Source: Symsagittifera roscoffensis
Taxonomy: Eukaryota > Xenacoelomorpha > Acoela > Convolutidae
DNA length: 60,000 nt
Reading direction: 5' to 3'
Assembly (NCBI RefSeq): GCF_963678635.1
Contig: NC_087063.1
Location: 30,828,599 to 30,888,598, forward strand
Shown here: piece after piece, positions 33,440-44,849 of the stretch
How positions within the stretch are numbered: the stretch's first letter is position 1
Layout: each line of letters opens with the position of its first letter
Made by a program: the position numbers and the translations under genes
Notes under the pieces: generated by a model
Database searches by the model: none
Told to the model about the DNA's origin: nothing
What the model saw: the letters and a program-made list of their open reading frames with translations, nothing else

Positions 33440-33755
33440 CAGATGCTGAAAAGTGCAATATGTTCGATGCAATTTTGTGAATAGTAAAATGTAAATAGAA
33501 TGTAATTATGTTGAATAGTTAATTTAAAAGGTACATAGAAATCATATGCATAGAATTAAATTTCATCTAAGTAATTTTGATTGCAATCAGCCGTAATTTG
33601 CCTATAACGGCAAGGAGCGATTATAAGGCTACCTGTATTAGCGTTTAATGGTCAGGTTTGAGGCTTATAAGCGCGTTAGTTGATTGGAGACCAGTCATTA
33701 TAACCAGAGCCGGAAAAATAACAAAATGCCATATAGGTCTGTGGTTATTTTGAGA
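33440..33755. other. Intergenic AT-rich sequence
   Basis: Downstream of the NEK9-like polyadenylation signal. A slightly GC-richer stretch at 33590-33720 has no recognised feature. Confidence 0.4.
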
Positions 33756-33759
33756 AGGC

Positions 33760-34140
33760 GCTTCCGGTGGAATTCCTCATGCGCGAAGAACCGAATGCGC
33801 GAAAAAAAAATCAGCCAATCAGATTTCAGTAATATGAAATTTAAAAGAAAGTAAACATTTCCAGGGTCTGGAGTATTGATATTGGCCGATTATAAAAACG
33901 GCAGAAATATGCAAAATTTTCAAATTGTCATTGACCGCCGCAAAATTGGGACAAATTTTTTATTTCAAGGGTTTCGTAATGACAGAAGCAAAAAATTGCT
34001 CCATTTAATTTATTTTAATTGAATGGGAATTGCTTCTTTTTAAAAATTGACTTTCGGCTAATTTTGTTTTCGGTGTTTTGCACACGAGTTTTTTTCGCGT
34101 ATTCGGTCCTTTGCGCATGAAAATAGCCCCCTGCGCAGTG
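33760..34140. mobile_element. MITE-like element with inverted GCGC ends
   Basis: CATGCGCGAAGAACCGAATG plus CGCGAAAAAAA at 33779-33809 is mirrored by TTTTTTTCGCGTATTCGGTC plus CTTTGCGCATG at 34090-34120. The inside is AT-rich and non-coding. TSD not resolved. Confidence 0.45.
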
Positions 34141-34379
34141 ATGACCAGATTATAGTATATCCGTTGCATATCCTTTTTATCTGCAATATCTTTTAGCTTA
34201 CACTGCCCGAAAACCTTAAAACTCGTTTGATAATAACATCGTATTGAAATAAAGTTTCAGCTCTGAAAAAGAGTTTTTTTTCACATCCAATTTTTTAGGA
34301 AATCTATTATAGAATACTATAATCAAAGTATTATAGAATTTTGAGGATTATATTCTGTAATCGACGTTAATAGGGTCAT

Positions 34380-34985
34380 CACTGCCCCTGCGCTTCCCAG
34401 AAGTGGAACTAGCAAACACAAGTTTGCAAATGCCTTCTATCCCTTGTCCTCAAAAGCGGCAGCGCGGGGGTATTTCGAGCAGTTTTCCCTTATTACTTGA
34501 ATGTTTTTGCCGTTGTGTCATGGCGACGAATTGTAGGATTTAAATAAAGCGCTTTTTCGCGCTATTCTCGCAATTCATAGCAGGCGATAATTGGTAGCGT
34601 GGAAACCTTCGATCATATGCAATAAGAAATAAGGTGAAAGGTTTAAAGAGCAAAACAAAACAAAATCAAAACTGAAAGACTGATGCTTGACGATAACATT
34701 GTCATGCAATCGTAAGTTAGGAGTTAACCAATCAGGATTGGTTTTTCATGTTTTGCCACTTCGGCGGCGTTTCATCGGACAGTTTTCAAGTGAGTTTGAT
34801 GTTCGATAGGCTTTGTTTTTTTTAAGCTGTTTTAGTTTGTCGATGGTAGGTTGAGAGCATCCAACTCCTATCTGGAAGACCATGTGTTTTTCCTTCGCGC
34901 ATGAGAATAGCCCCCTGCGCTTCCCAGAAGTGGAACTAGCAAACACAAGTTTGCAAATGCCTTCTATCCCTTGTCCTCAAGGGCA
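34380..34985 (+). repeat. Direct repeat pair of about 68 bases
   Basis: CCCCTGCGCTTCCCAGAAGT through GCCTTCTATCCCTTGTCCTC occurs at 34385-34452 and again at 34912-34979, apparently identical. The second copy follows GCGCATGAGAATAGCC, also seen at 34113. The identity contrasts with the decayed state of other repeats. Confidence 0.55.
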
Positions 34986-35014
34986 GCAGCCCTCCCATTG
35001 GTCAAATTGTTTGT

Positions 35015-35720
35015 TTTCTGTGTCATGAACGTGTTATGAATTATAAAGGTCTTCGTGATTTTTTCTGGTCAATTTTGGTCAATTTTGATTTTTTTGATGT
35101 TTGACTTTGGGTTCTTTTTAAGTTCGGTCCATTTTTTTACTGAAAGGAAGGCAAACTCCTTTATCGAATAGCAGAAGCGCAAAGCTCACGAAAAACGTGA
35201 ACAAATTTCAGCTACCGATTTCCCAACGGAACTATAATTTTCGTAATGATCCAGTTTTTTTCAATCTGTAATTTATAATATATTTTCAGTATTTTTTCTA
35301 TACAGTCAGTATTTTTTTTCTATTTTCTTGTGTTCATGACTCTTTTTCAACTGTCTGTTGGCTATGTTTGACATTTGAATTGAGGGTTTTAATTGAGAGA
35401 AATTAATCCGTCTGTTGGCTATGAAAATTGAATTTTTTTGAGGGGAAAATTGATTGGTCGGGCTTTCGATTGTTTGCTATTGCTTGTCGTCCTAGTTGCC
35501 CCATTATGTGTTTTATTGTGCTGTAAGCAACCTTCTTTGTAGCTGCAAGTTTAGATGCAAAAGTTTTTTTTTCGACTCAAAGAGTGTTTACTCAAAGATT
35601 GGTGGCTTAGTTGCCCCATCACGGATTTTTTGTGTTGTTAGCAACTTTCCTGCAGTTTCTTTACCAATCCGCTTGTGTCGTGGTGTTTTGCAGGAATATC
35701 GGAGATAAAACTTGTTTTTG
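35015..35720 (+). repeat. CAAATTGGGT-family unit and third-family tail
   Basis: 35015-35370 has head TCATGAACGTGTTATGAATT, ACTGAAAGGAAGGCAAACTC and TTGTGTTCATGACTCTTTTT. From 35440 the tail GAAAATTGATTGGTCGGGC.. matches 30465. The GTTGCCCCAT-type word at 35498 and 35610 is an internal duplication. Confidence 0.4.
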
Positions 35721-35865
35721 ATTCTGGAATTTTTAAAATGTTCTTTGGTTTCATTGAATCCATTAAATTTTTTGAATTGTCAGTTGGCGGATGTTTTGAC
35801 CTATGATCTTAAAAAAATCGCCTGAATTATAATTGCATAACTCGAATATGTTGTAAACAGGTATA

Positions 35866-36295
35866 TGACAACTGGCCGACTGGATTTCGAGCCGGAAGGA
35901 GTTCAGGCCAAAGTTAACCATTTACAGATGAAATTTAGCAGTTTAAAACGCTAAATTTCATTGGTAAATTGTTAATTTTAACGAAGTCAGCAAGTTTTAC
36001 ATAATAATCGCTATTCGTAACAATGCAAGTTAGGTAATAATAATAATCGTTATCCGTAACATGGTACCATTTAAGGATGTCTGGATTCTGAAAGTCATGA
36101 AACCCTTCAATGTTTTGTGTAACATCATTAAACATCAGTTTAAAGCTCAAACTGTATGAACAGGTCACTCAAAATTAGAAAGTCCATAAAATCGAAAATT
36201 GCTCCAAAATTCAGGACTTTTTGAGGAATTTTTCGGCTTGAAGTTCCCAGTTTTGTGATTTGGCTTGAAGTTCAGTTGGTCAAATGCCAGAGAAT
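35866..36295. mobile_element. MITE-like element, diverged copy of 18697
   Basis: The left end has CTGGCCGACTGGATTTCGAG and GGAAGGAGTTCAGGCC; the right end has TTTCGGCTTGAAGTTCCC and GGCTTGAAGTTCAGTTGGTC. It is AT-rich inside. Confidence 0.45.
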
Positions 36296-36706
36296 CGATA
36301 TAAACGTATATTCTTGCTTTCGTACAAAATATTATGTTCGTTTAAATTGAGACCATAATCTTAACTCAATTATTGCTCTCAGACTTTTTGCTAGACTTGA
36401 GCCGCCCCAAATATCAATCAACCCTGCAGAACTTGATGGAAAAATCCTAGCCTCATAAAAAAGTTGACAATTATTTGACAAATCTGATCTCTTATATCTT
36501 AGGTTCTAACATATCTTAGGTTCTTTCATATATATTTGTCGTATGTGGTATAAATTGTACAACGTTTTGCAGAGTTATAGGTTCTGTCAGTTTCAGACCT
36601 GCGAAGGTAACTGTCTTGTAGTTTGAAGCCTTCAAGCAATCGACTTCTCGTACTATTTTATATAAAATTGAGTGATGTTTTAGGCAAGTTCAGCGCGCAA
36701 TTTATG

Positions 36707-36967
36707 AGGTTTAGCAACTGTATTTCTGTTTTTTTTGAACTATCTTGTTACTGCCTATCGTTTGGCGGCTTATGCTTATTTGCCGCAGCCCAGACAGCTG
36801 CTGTGTACGCTACGATTGAGACTATAACTAACAAACATTTTTTGTCGCCCACTGGTTTTCCGGTGTTACAAGCTGTGTTGCACGCCGGTTTAGTTTTTTC
36901 TTGCATATTGCTCTTTTGCAGAGCTCTATTTAATTCAAGTAGTAAATCTTTTGCTTATGGTTATTAA
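36707..36967 (+). CDS. Doubtful hydrophobic ORF
   Basis: From the ATG at 36707 it reads 86 residues (the frame opens further upstream, at 36623). Two or three hydrophobic stretches are visible (for example LCLFAAAQTAAVYATIETIT and LVFSCILLFCRALF), ending FAYGY. A possible acceptor GATGTTTTAG precedes 36683. It is somewhat more GC-rich than its surroundings. I do not recognise the sequence and see no conserved motif; it may be a terminal exon of a membrane protein or chance. Confidence 0.25.
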   Translation, partial: RFSNCISVFFELSCYCLSFGGLCLFAAAQTAAVYATIETITNKHFLSPTGFPVLQAVLHAGLVFSCILLFCRALFNSSSKSFAYGY

Positions 36968-36969
36968 TT

Positions 36970-37479
36970 TGGGATTTCCATGGCTTTTGAATTTTGTCTA
37001 AAATGGCTCAAAGTTTTTAGCAATGGTTTGAAAATCATTTTTATTGGATCCCTGTTTGATTCATTATTTGAAACAAGGCATAGCCAAAATCACAAAGTGG
37101 CATGCTATCCGTTGCCACATGGGTCTTTTTCTTTTTTGAATCTGATGTCTGAAAATTGAAAATCGGATTATTTGTTAATATATGTTCTTTTTCTACTCAG
37201 CGATAATTCACTTAGCGTTCCAGATATACTCCTAGTGACTTGAGATAGAATGACAACAGAAAACGGATTGTTATAGAAATATCAAACCCATGATTTGAAG
37301 GTCCATAGTTGACCTCTCTTCAACCATAGAGAAGTGGGCTGTTAGTTTTTGCTTATGAGTTCACGTTTCGCTTGGCGTTCCGTCGGCTCAGCTTCCTGAC
37401 AAGTTACTCAGATGATATCGTATGATGAGAACTATTTACGGTTTGGCGCGGTTTTTTGTTGCAAGTTCTGGGCTACGAT
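36970..37479 (+). other. Intergenic sequence, nothing recognised
   Basis: AT-rich, without coding frames, RNA motifs or clear repeat structure. Confidence 0.4.
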
Positions 37480-38217
37480 AGTATCAATAAGGTTGTTAAA
37501 TTTGAGAAAAAAAAATGAAATTTGTGGCTTATCTTTTATTGTTCCGTGTTTTTTTTTTCAGCTCAAATGTTTCGCATGACTTTATGTTTGCTTTGTTTGT
37601 AAGGAACGCATTTAAGACCTATTGTTCATTGAAGACTGTTAAAACTATTTTGTGTTTTTCATTGGAAGTTCTGTGTTTCCAAAAAATCTAAATTGTTTTG
37701 TAGTTTTTGCTTTCGGATTTTTTCATGTTTCTGCTCTCATAAAATTACCGCGAGCTAACTCAAGGTCTTAAGGCTAACAGCTTAATTTGTTGCGGTACAA
37801 TTCCAAAGTGTGAAAATTTCTGATAATTTTAAATATTATTTATTAGTATCAATTAGTATCAATAAGGTTGTTAAATTTGAGAAAAAAAAATGAAATTTGT
37901 GGCTTATCTTTTATTGTTCCGTGTTTTTTTTTTCAGCTCAAATGTTTCGCATGACTTTATGTTTGCTTTGTTTGTAAGGAACGCATTTAAGACCTATTGT
38001 TCATTGAAGACTGTTAAAACTATTTTGTGTTTTTCATTGGAAGTTCTGTGTTTCCAAAAAATCTAAATTGTTTTGTAGTTTTTGCTTTCGGATTTTTTCA
38101 TGTTTCTGCTCTCATAAAATTACCGCGAGCTAACTCAAGGTCTTAAGGCTAACAGCTTAATTTGTTGCGGTACAATTCCAAAGTGTGAAAATTTCTGAAA
38201 ATTTTAAATATTATTTA
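37480..38217 (+). repeat. Near-identical direct duplication, 2 x about 363 bases
   Basis: The unit from GTATCAATAAGGTTGTTAAA to TTTTAAATATTATTTA occurs at 37480-37842 and 37855-38217 (period 375), with a short AT-rich join. By eye only one substitution separates the copies, so it is recent or an assembly artefact. Confidence 0.8.
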
Positions 38218-38409
38218 AAGCTTTGTATTTCGGGCTGTATCATTTTTGAAAGAAATATTTACTCAGCTGGTCTAGTTTTTTTGTTTTTGGTTTGAAATTT
38301 TCAAATTAAGTATGAATCAAATTCTGGAAATTTCTTTTTTCATCAGTTCCATGTAATTAAGTATCTCATTTTATGCGGACCTCCGTTTGGCCTGTACTAA
38401 AAGTGTATA

Positions 38410-38770
38410 TGAACAATGATAGCCGGTTACTGTGCATGTAGCACAGAATGTTCCGACCATAGTCTATAAACAACTTCAAAAAAAGTTTCAAATTATTGAG
38501 GTTTTTTCTGCCTGGTGTGATAAAAGGATCTGACATAAAACTATCTAGGCATATTTGATAGTCATAGTAATTTGGCAAATTGAACAAAAAATTTTGTCGT
38601 GACTGAAAGGGCTTCAATTTGCTTTATCACTCGACCCATTCAGATTTTTGTTTGTGGTACCCGATTTTGCGTGGAAAACAAAAACAAGAAAAACTAAGAC
38701 ACACACGAAAACAAAGTTCCTCCTCATTTTTCAAATGGGCGAAACAGAAAGGTCTCCCCAGGAAGCTATC
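38410..38770. mobile_element. MITE-like element with GTTCCGACCAT ends
   Basis: ATAGCCGGTTACTGTGCATG and ATGTTCCGACCATAGTCT at the left; GGTACCCGATTTTGCGTGG and CCTCCTCATTTTTCAAATGG at the right. The better copy at 57785-58385 ends AAATGGTCGGAACAAAAAG, the reverse complement of the left end. Confidence 0.45.
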
Positions 38771-39080
38771 ATTGGAAATGGTCATCTAAGCCAGAAATTT
38801 TTCAAGCAGTTTGCTTTTTTGCTAGTGCTGGAAAAATAAGAAATTGCTCCAATTTGCCATTCTAATGAAATTTCATTAACTGTTTCTTGGATGCGAGCCA
38901 TTCCTTGGCTGTTTTGTTGTCAATGGACGAAATGAGGTCTCTTACTTATATTGTGATTTTTCGTTTTTTTTTTTCGCCAGGAAAATGTGTTCACGTACAA
39001 TTACAATTCCGATTTTACAGGTTGAATTCAGTGTGTACCTAACCAAATTTGAAGTAAGCAACCCAATAGTGGTGTGCTGT
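38771..39080 (+). other. Intergenic sequence, nothing recognised
   Basis: AT-rich without coding or structural signal. Confidence 0.35.
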
Positions 39081-39084
39081 CTGA

Positions 39085-39720
39085 GTTTCCCCAGGGGTTG
39101 CTAATGTTGGCTGCAAATGTGACTAAACTGTATTTAGCTTGCGAGATATAACGTTTTTTCATAATTTTTCAAAATTAAAAAAACTTAGATTTGAAATTTT
39201 CGACACTATAGTAACACGCTATCAGATTGCTCTCAGGCGTTGCAAATCTTGTCTCCAAATTTGACTGCTCAAATGTCTTAAGTAACCGAGATCTGACGTT
39301 TTTTTATGATTTCAAAAACTTTCAAAAAAGATAAAGAAATTTTACAAAATGGGATTTAATAACCCTATAGCTGGGTGCTGCCAGGAAAACTCCGGGGGTT
39401 GCAAATCCTTCTTCTAGGTGTGACTGCTGAAATCTTTTCGGTTCCCGAGATATGGCGTTTTTTAATATTTTCATAAATTTTTCACTAAAAAATTTGAACT
39501 AAAAAACTACGAAATTTGAAATTCCCAATCTTATATTGGAGTGCTATCAGAGCACTCTCATTTGATTTACTTTAAATGAGAGTGCTCTGATAGCACCCCA
39601 GTATAAGATTGGGTGGGAATTTCAAATTTTGTAGCTTTTTTAGATCAAATTCTTGCTTTCAAAATGACTGCTAAAATTTTTTTATCGTTTCCGATAAATG
39701 ACTTTTTATATGGTTTTTTA
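39085..39720 (+). repeat. Degenerate satellite units with an internal long hairpin
   Basis: The core word (GTGACT..AAAT..CGAGATAT.ACGTTTTTT) occurs near 39117, 39262, 39420 and 39664. The first three are spaced about 150-160 bases. The last interval is lengthened by a hairpin at 39491-39651 whose arms (about 75 bases) include GTGCTATCAGAGCACTCTCA and TGAGAGTGCTCTGATAGCAC, around a loop of about a dozen bases. Confidence 0.6.
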
Positions 39721-39929
39721 AAATAGGAAATATGCTGCAATTTTTTAGACTAATTTTCATTTTTTTGGCGTTTTTATATATCTATATGTAAGCAGTTTTC
39801 GCGTTCTCTTTTACTTTTGAATCACCCGAGGTTCGTTACACTCTATTTCATTTGAAAAATGCGCTTTTTTTAGTTGTCCATGTTTGAAAGACAAATGTGG
39901 TCAATTAAAGACAATCTTAGGGTTCCGTG

Positions 39930-40870
39930 TTCTTTAAAGTTCTCTTCCCACTCCACTCTCAAATACCAAAAACGCTAAGGTTTTGCACAGTGAACAAAGT
40001 TCAGATTAGTGTTTGTCATTGTTTTGGAGTCTTGAGTTAATGGGCACTTCGAAACTGTTGGCTCTGATTTTGTTGACGAGTTTCTTCGAATCAATATTTA
40101 GTCGCCTTTTGTTTCCCCAATGATGACAACTTGAAATGAGATAAAACTACCCTTTGCCTGTTAAAAATTTTGGTCGGCAATGAATTACGAATAAAAGTCT
40201 TTAGCCTTAGTTAGTTTTTAGCATTCCAGGCAAAGGGTATCATGATTTTGATTATGAGATCTGAGGGGTCATTCGAGCTGTTGCAGTATCAAATCTTTTT
40301 TTTGCGCTCTCTTCCCACACCGCTCTCAAATACCATAGTTTAAAAAATTGGTTAAATTGTGCTTCAATATGATGTGAGTTCAAAAGGGTGCTCAAATTTT
40401 TGTTTTTACGTCAATTTATTGCGAAGAAAGAACAGTGGATGAAATAAGGCTAGATTATTTAAGAAAAGGAAAGGTAGCTACATTTTTTTGCATCAAGCAT
40501 TATTTTCTTTTCGTGTATCTAAATGGTCGTCTCGCTCCTTGCATCTCACTCTTAAACGTTGAGGTTTTGCACAGTGAACTTAAAATTTCAGATTAGTGTT
40601 GGTCATTGTTTTGGTGTCTTGAGTTAATTGGAATTTCGAAACTGAACGTTGGCTCTCATTTTGTTGACGAATTTCTTTTAATCAATTTTTAGTCGCCTTT
40701 TGTTTCCCCAATGATGACAACTTGAAATGAGATAAAACTACCCTTTGCCTGTTTAAAATTTTGTTCGACAACGATTTACGAGTAAAAGTTAGTTTTTAGC
40801 ATTCCAGGCAAAGGGTATCATGATTTTGATTATGAGATCTGAGGGGTCCTTCGAGCTCTAGCAATATCAA
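39930..40870 (+). repeat. Direct repeat pair with internal inverted motif
   Basis: Copy 1 (about 39950-40290) and copy 2 (about 40545-40870) share GGTTTTGCACAGTGAAC, GTCGCCTTTTGTTTCCCCAA, TGATGACAACTTGAAATGAG and CATGATTTTGATTATGAGAT. In each, TACCCTTTGCCTG is followed after about 60-75 bases by CCAGGCAAAGGGTA, so a stem of 12-13 bp could form. Confidence 0.6.
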
Positions 40871-41312
40871 GTCAATATCTGTCAAAATCTATTTCATGAA
40901 AGAACAATAATGTCGTTACTGACAAGAAACTATAAGTAAATTTGTTTGCCGATCCTTTTTTGTTTGTTAAACATATTATAAATAATATTTGATCTGAGTA
41001 TCAATTTTTTAAAGTCAAAAACTATCAAAATCATAGCATCTAATTAACACATTTTCAATTCTTCCGCATTTTTCGGTTTGATGTTCATCAATTATTAGGG
41101 ATATTAAACATACTTTGATTGCGTTTTTTAGATGTAACTACTAATGAAAATGCTTTACATGAAAATAATTCATTGTGAAGTATAGTGGTCCGAACTGATC
41201 TGTGCTGAGCTCGGGGCGTCCAGTTTCCTTTTGTAAAGTTTATCCATTTTCAGGTAAAAATGTAGTTTTACAGATTTTAGTCGATAAGCGATCAGCGTTT
41301 TCATTATTGAGA
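40871..41312 (+). other. Upstream region of the PCED1-like gene
   Basis: It contains 5' UTR and promoter, not individually resolved. The frame of exon 1 is open back to 41202 but without support for an earlier start. Confidence 0.4.
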
Positions 41313-43614
41313 ATGCAGGGAAGGCCATTGCAGCGCAATGAAGTGCAGCAGGTTCTTGCCAACTATTCCCTCGTCCTCATTGGAGACTCAGGTGAGCTCT
41401 TTCTCGCAGATTTGGGGTGCCAGGTGATTTTTTTGGACAAAAGCAGCTGTAGAATCTTATATTTTGATATTCGTTGTTTTTTTGTTCAATAACCATGAAA
41501 AACTACGCCTAGGCAGAGCATACTGAATGCTATCAATTTGGATGGCAAGTAATCAATTTGTTGTTCTTTTCAGTGATGCGGTCGATCTACAAGGACATAG
41601 TGTTGCATCTTCAGAATAGCGAAGACCATCTGACCGCAGAAGAAATCGAAGTTAAGGTGAGTCATAACTAGTTAGCATTACAGTACTGCAGTTTAGTGTC
41701 ACTGGTTACATCCTGCGGATTTTAAGCAATGTTTTTCATCTGTTTTTTTTCTGAGACGATTGTTACATGTTTTTCTTCGAAGCTTAATTGTCTAAGTCTG
41801 GTTGTCCAGTGAATACAATATGAGACCTCTCCTGAACTTGCGTCGACGCGTTCCTCTGAAGTGTTGTTGGGTTACAGTGATTTTTTACTGCAGCTCTCGT
41901 GGCCTTTTGACAAGTGTACTGTATTCATTGATGTAGGGCGAAGCATCTTTCCTGGGCGATAGACTGCTTTACTCGAACAGAGAGACAGGCAAACATTATC
42001 GGGAAGAGAGGGAATACCACTCGAACTATTTCCGCGTGAAATACTACTGCGTCACTCGGATCTACGACAACTACATGGAGGAAATTTTCCAGCACCTACT
42101 CCACGGAGGCCCCGATGTTGTAGTTTTCAACAGGTATGTCATAACTGGAATTCATTTCGAATCAAGTTTGAAACAGCTTTGTGCTTGTTTTACTGAACAA
42201 TGATTCTTACAGCTGTTTGTGGGACATATCACGCTACGGGTCTGAGTCTGTGGCCGAGTTTGAGTCCCGCGCTGAGAAGTTGTTTAAGCATCTGGACATG
42301 ATTTTATCTCCAAATTGCCTCTTCTTCTGGATGTCATCTTTGCCAGTACACACTAATGCACACAAAGCCTTTATGGTTCCGAGACTAGTCCACAAAGGAC
42401 ATTCCATAAGAGTCGATTTGCTACAAGCAAATTTCTTTGTTCACATGTTGTGCTACGAGTACGAACGCGACTTTTTAGACCTGAATTTCCACTGCAGGGA
42501 CTTGACTTTGTTTCACCAACTTAGCGATGGCTTACATTGGGACGGGTATGCGAACAGACAGTTTTCTAGTTACATAATCAGATATATCGCAGATTCGTTA
42601 GGAATCAAAATGGACCCTAGAGCTAATCTAATAGAGTACCACAGTTCTTCACTGATAGAAATAGATCCTATAACGTGCACGGTGTCAAGTACTTGGAAAC
42701 AAACGGCTCCGTTGTCGCCAGAAAGTAGCAGCGACTGGGGAAAAGTCAAATACAAACGCCGTGAATCGCGCTTTTCAGACAAACCACCTGAAGTTTCCGA
42801 AACGCCACTGGCAAGCTACAGTAGCCATTATATCCAGTCATTAATCTCAGGAGTTCCAGACCTGCCAGTGCAATATTTGGATAAAAACAAAAAGAGTTCG
42901 GCTAGTCCGAATGTAAATCAAGTAGGAAGTGAAAATGAATCGAATGAGGCCAAACATGAAACATTAACATTGAAAACTAGAACACCGATAAGTTATGGCG
43001 ACTTGTTTTCTGAGCGAACGCCCAAGGCCAGAAAGAAGCGAAAGACCAAAGGCGAGAAAAAGCAAGAACTCTTAGAAGCTGCCCTTAGCACTACACTTCA
43101 AAATACAAGTTCACTGAATTTTGCCAAAAACAGCGTTACTGCAATAGCCAAACCTGGAACCTCAAAACCAGATGTTCCAGACCCACCGGAACCCCCAAAA
43201 CCTAGGATTCTTGGAGTTCCACCACCGCCTATTAGATCTTCAGGCGCTGGGCAACCTTTTGAATCACGAAAACAGTTACCGAAACCCAAAGGTCGAGGTA
43301 GACCTAATTTTGCCAAGAGGACTAATCCGGTACAATTTCCAACGGCTAAAGTTACACCAAAAATCAAAGCAGTTGTTATTCCTGTGGAAAAAGAGTTTTC
43401 AGACGCATCATCATTTGAAGAAAGTGACGAAGAGAAAAAAGCGGATTGGGAACCGGGTGAGATTAAAACTGAAGACGACGATGAAGATGAGTTTTTCCAG
43501 CCTCAAATTGCATCGAGCCTCAGTTCCTCATTCCGCAATAACGCAAGTGGAAAAGATACTTCAAATAGTAGTAAAAAGACAAGTAAAAACTTATACTTCT
43601 CAAATTTTATTTAA
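41313..43614 (+). CDS. PCED1: PCED1-like PC-esterase domain protein (GDSL/SGNH hydrolase family)
   Basis: PCED1A/B (FAM113) proteins belong to the PC-esterase group of SGNH/GDSL hydrolases; the physiological substrate is not established. Exons: 41313-41391, 41574-41656, 41937-42133, 42213-43614, with GT..AG borders and matching phases, about 586 residues. Motifs: block I LVLIGDSVMRSIYKDIVLHL with the GDS nucleophile, REEREYHSNYFRVKYYCVTR, the family mark NSCLWDISRYG split across exons 3 and 4, VDLLQANFFV, and DGLHWDGYANR carrying the catalytic Asp-x-x-His type block. The catalytic domain ends near residue 265. The remaining 320 or so residues are Pro/Ser/Lys-rich and probably disordered, with a KARKKRKTKGEKK cluster (possible nuclear signal) and an acidic patch near the end. 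The ATG at 41313 gives an N terminus of the usual length. An AATAAA lies at about 43980. Confidence 0.92.
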
Positions 43615-44714
43615 ACATTTTTATGTTCAGTAGTGAATTGATCTTTTCCTCTATATTCAAACCGATTTTGTTTAGGTTTCTCAGATATCTAACTATCAAA
43701 TTTTAATATTCAGAAATATTTGAATTTAATATATATTGAAATCAGTTTCTTGACATAGTTATGAGATAATTTTAAAATAGTTTTGTATAAATAGAAGTCA
43801 AGATAGTTCTAAAATTAAAAAGAGTTCTGCAACTAAATTACATTGCTCTATATACAATTTTTCACAAAATACCCACAGATGATAGGAACATTCGAGAAAT
43901 TTATCCAAACAATTGAAAAATACTGCTTTAAGAAAGCCTTTCTTACCAAATTATCTACGCCGTAGTCAAATTTTGGGGAAAATAAATGTGCTGACTGACC
44001 CGTTTGCTTTTATGGGATTTTGTGAAGGTTTGACGAAACAATTGCGTTTTTTTTTGCTTCAGCTACAGTCCAAACTTTTCAGTTGCTAAACCCAAAATTG
44101 GTGTCGGAAAATAGAACAAGAATGTTTAACAGAATTTAGAACAAAGATGTTAAATTATCATTTATCTTTGACTGGTCAGAAATATATGGCTGCCCCAAGC
44201 TTTCAATTGTCATTATATTCAACTGATCCCTTTTTTTCCAATTTGACCCAAATTTTTCGCATATCGTTGATTCTTCAATGAAGTTCTTCATTTAAGCCAG
44301 CAAAAAGTTTATTCGATATTCAAACTGGTTACGGCGCTTAAAGATTTTAAAAATCGAAAAGCAAAATGCAGTGACGTATCTCAAGAAGCTATTCTATTAT
44401 ACATTGTAATGACAAAAATTACTTAGTTGTAAAAATGCCTTCGTTTTCTTGCTCAGTTTATTGCTCGGTGAAAGTCGTTCGACGCTTTGATAAGATTGTA
44501 CTGAGTTTCTATGTGATCCGCACGTCAAAAACTACTGTTTATAATTGAAGGCACATTTAAAATAGAGGCACTTTTAGTCAAATATTACGAATAGAAGAAC
44601 AGCAGTAGACCAATAAAAGATTTGAATAAATTAAAAAGCTCGATCTCAGTATTATGTTGTAATTCGAACGTTTTTCAGCATGAGTTAATTATTTTTATCT
44701 GAATAATCGAAGTT
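43615..44714 (+). other. 3' UTR of PCED1-like gene and intergenic spacer
   Basis: AT-rich. AATAAA at about 43980 is a plausible polyadenylation signal. The 5' end of the next gene should lie in the last few hundred bases; no promoter element is clear. Confidence 0.4.
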
Positions 44715-44849
44715 ATGGAAGACAGCGATACAAATATAATCCTCATAGTTGTCGCGGTACTGTTGTTTGTGTCAATCCTCGTGTGGATTGGTATATTCGC
44801 GGCTCTGTATGTTCTCAGAGTTAAACCTCACAATCCCTTCTCCAAGTAA
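44715..44849 (+). CDS. Small single-pass membrane protein, 44 residues (or first exon of a longer one)
   Basis: ATG at 44715 opens a frame with an acidic start (MEDSDTN), one hydrophobic helix of about 27 residues (IILIVVAVLLFVSILVWIGI and on) and a short basic end RVKPHNPFSK. It has balanced codons unlike the flanks. At the end, TCCAA|GTAAGT is a perfect splice donor, and read through it the frame stops at once (AAG TAA). So either it is a complete micropeptide, or exon 1 (44715-44845, phase 2) of a gene continuing downstream. Topology by positive-inside would put the C terminus in the cytosol. I do not recognise the family. Confidence 0.55.
   Translation: MEDSDTNIILIVVAVLLFVSILVWIGIFAALYVLRVKPHNPFSK

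Noticed and set aside
43098-43633. Frames of 89 (-) and 153 (+) codons in the PCED1-like region
   Set aside because: Shadow frames of the long disordered C-terminal coding region.
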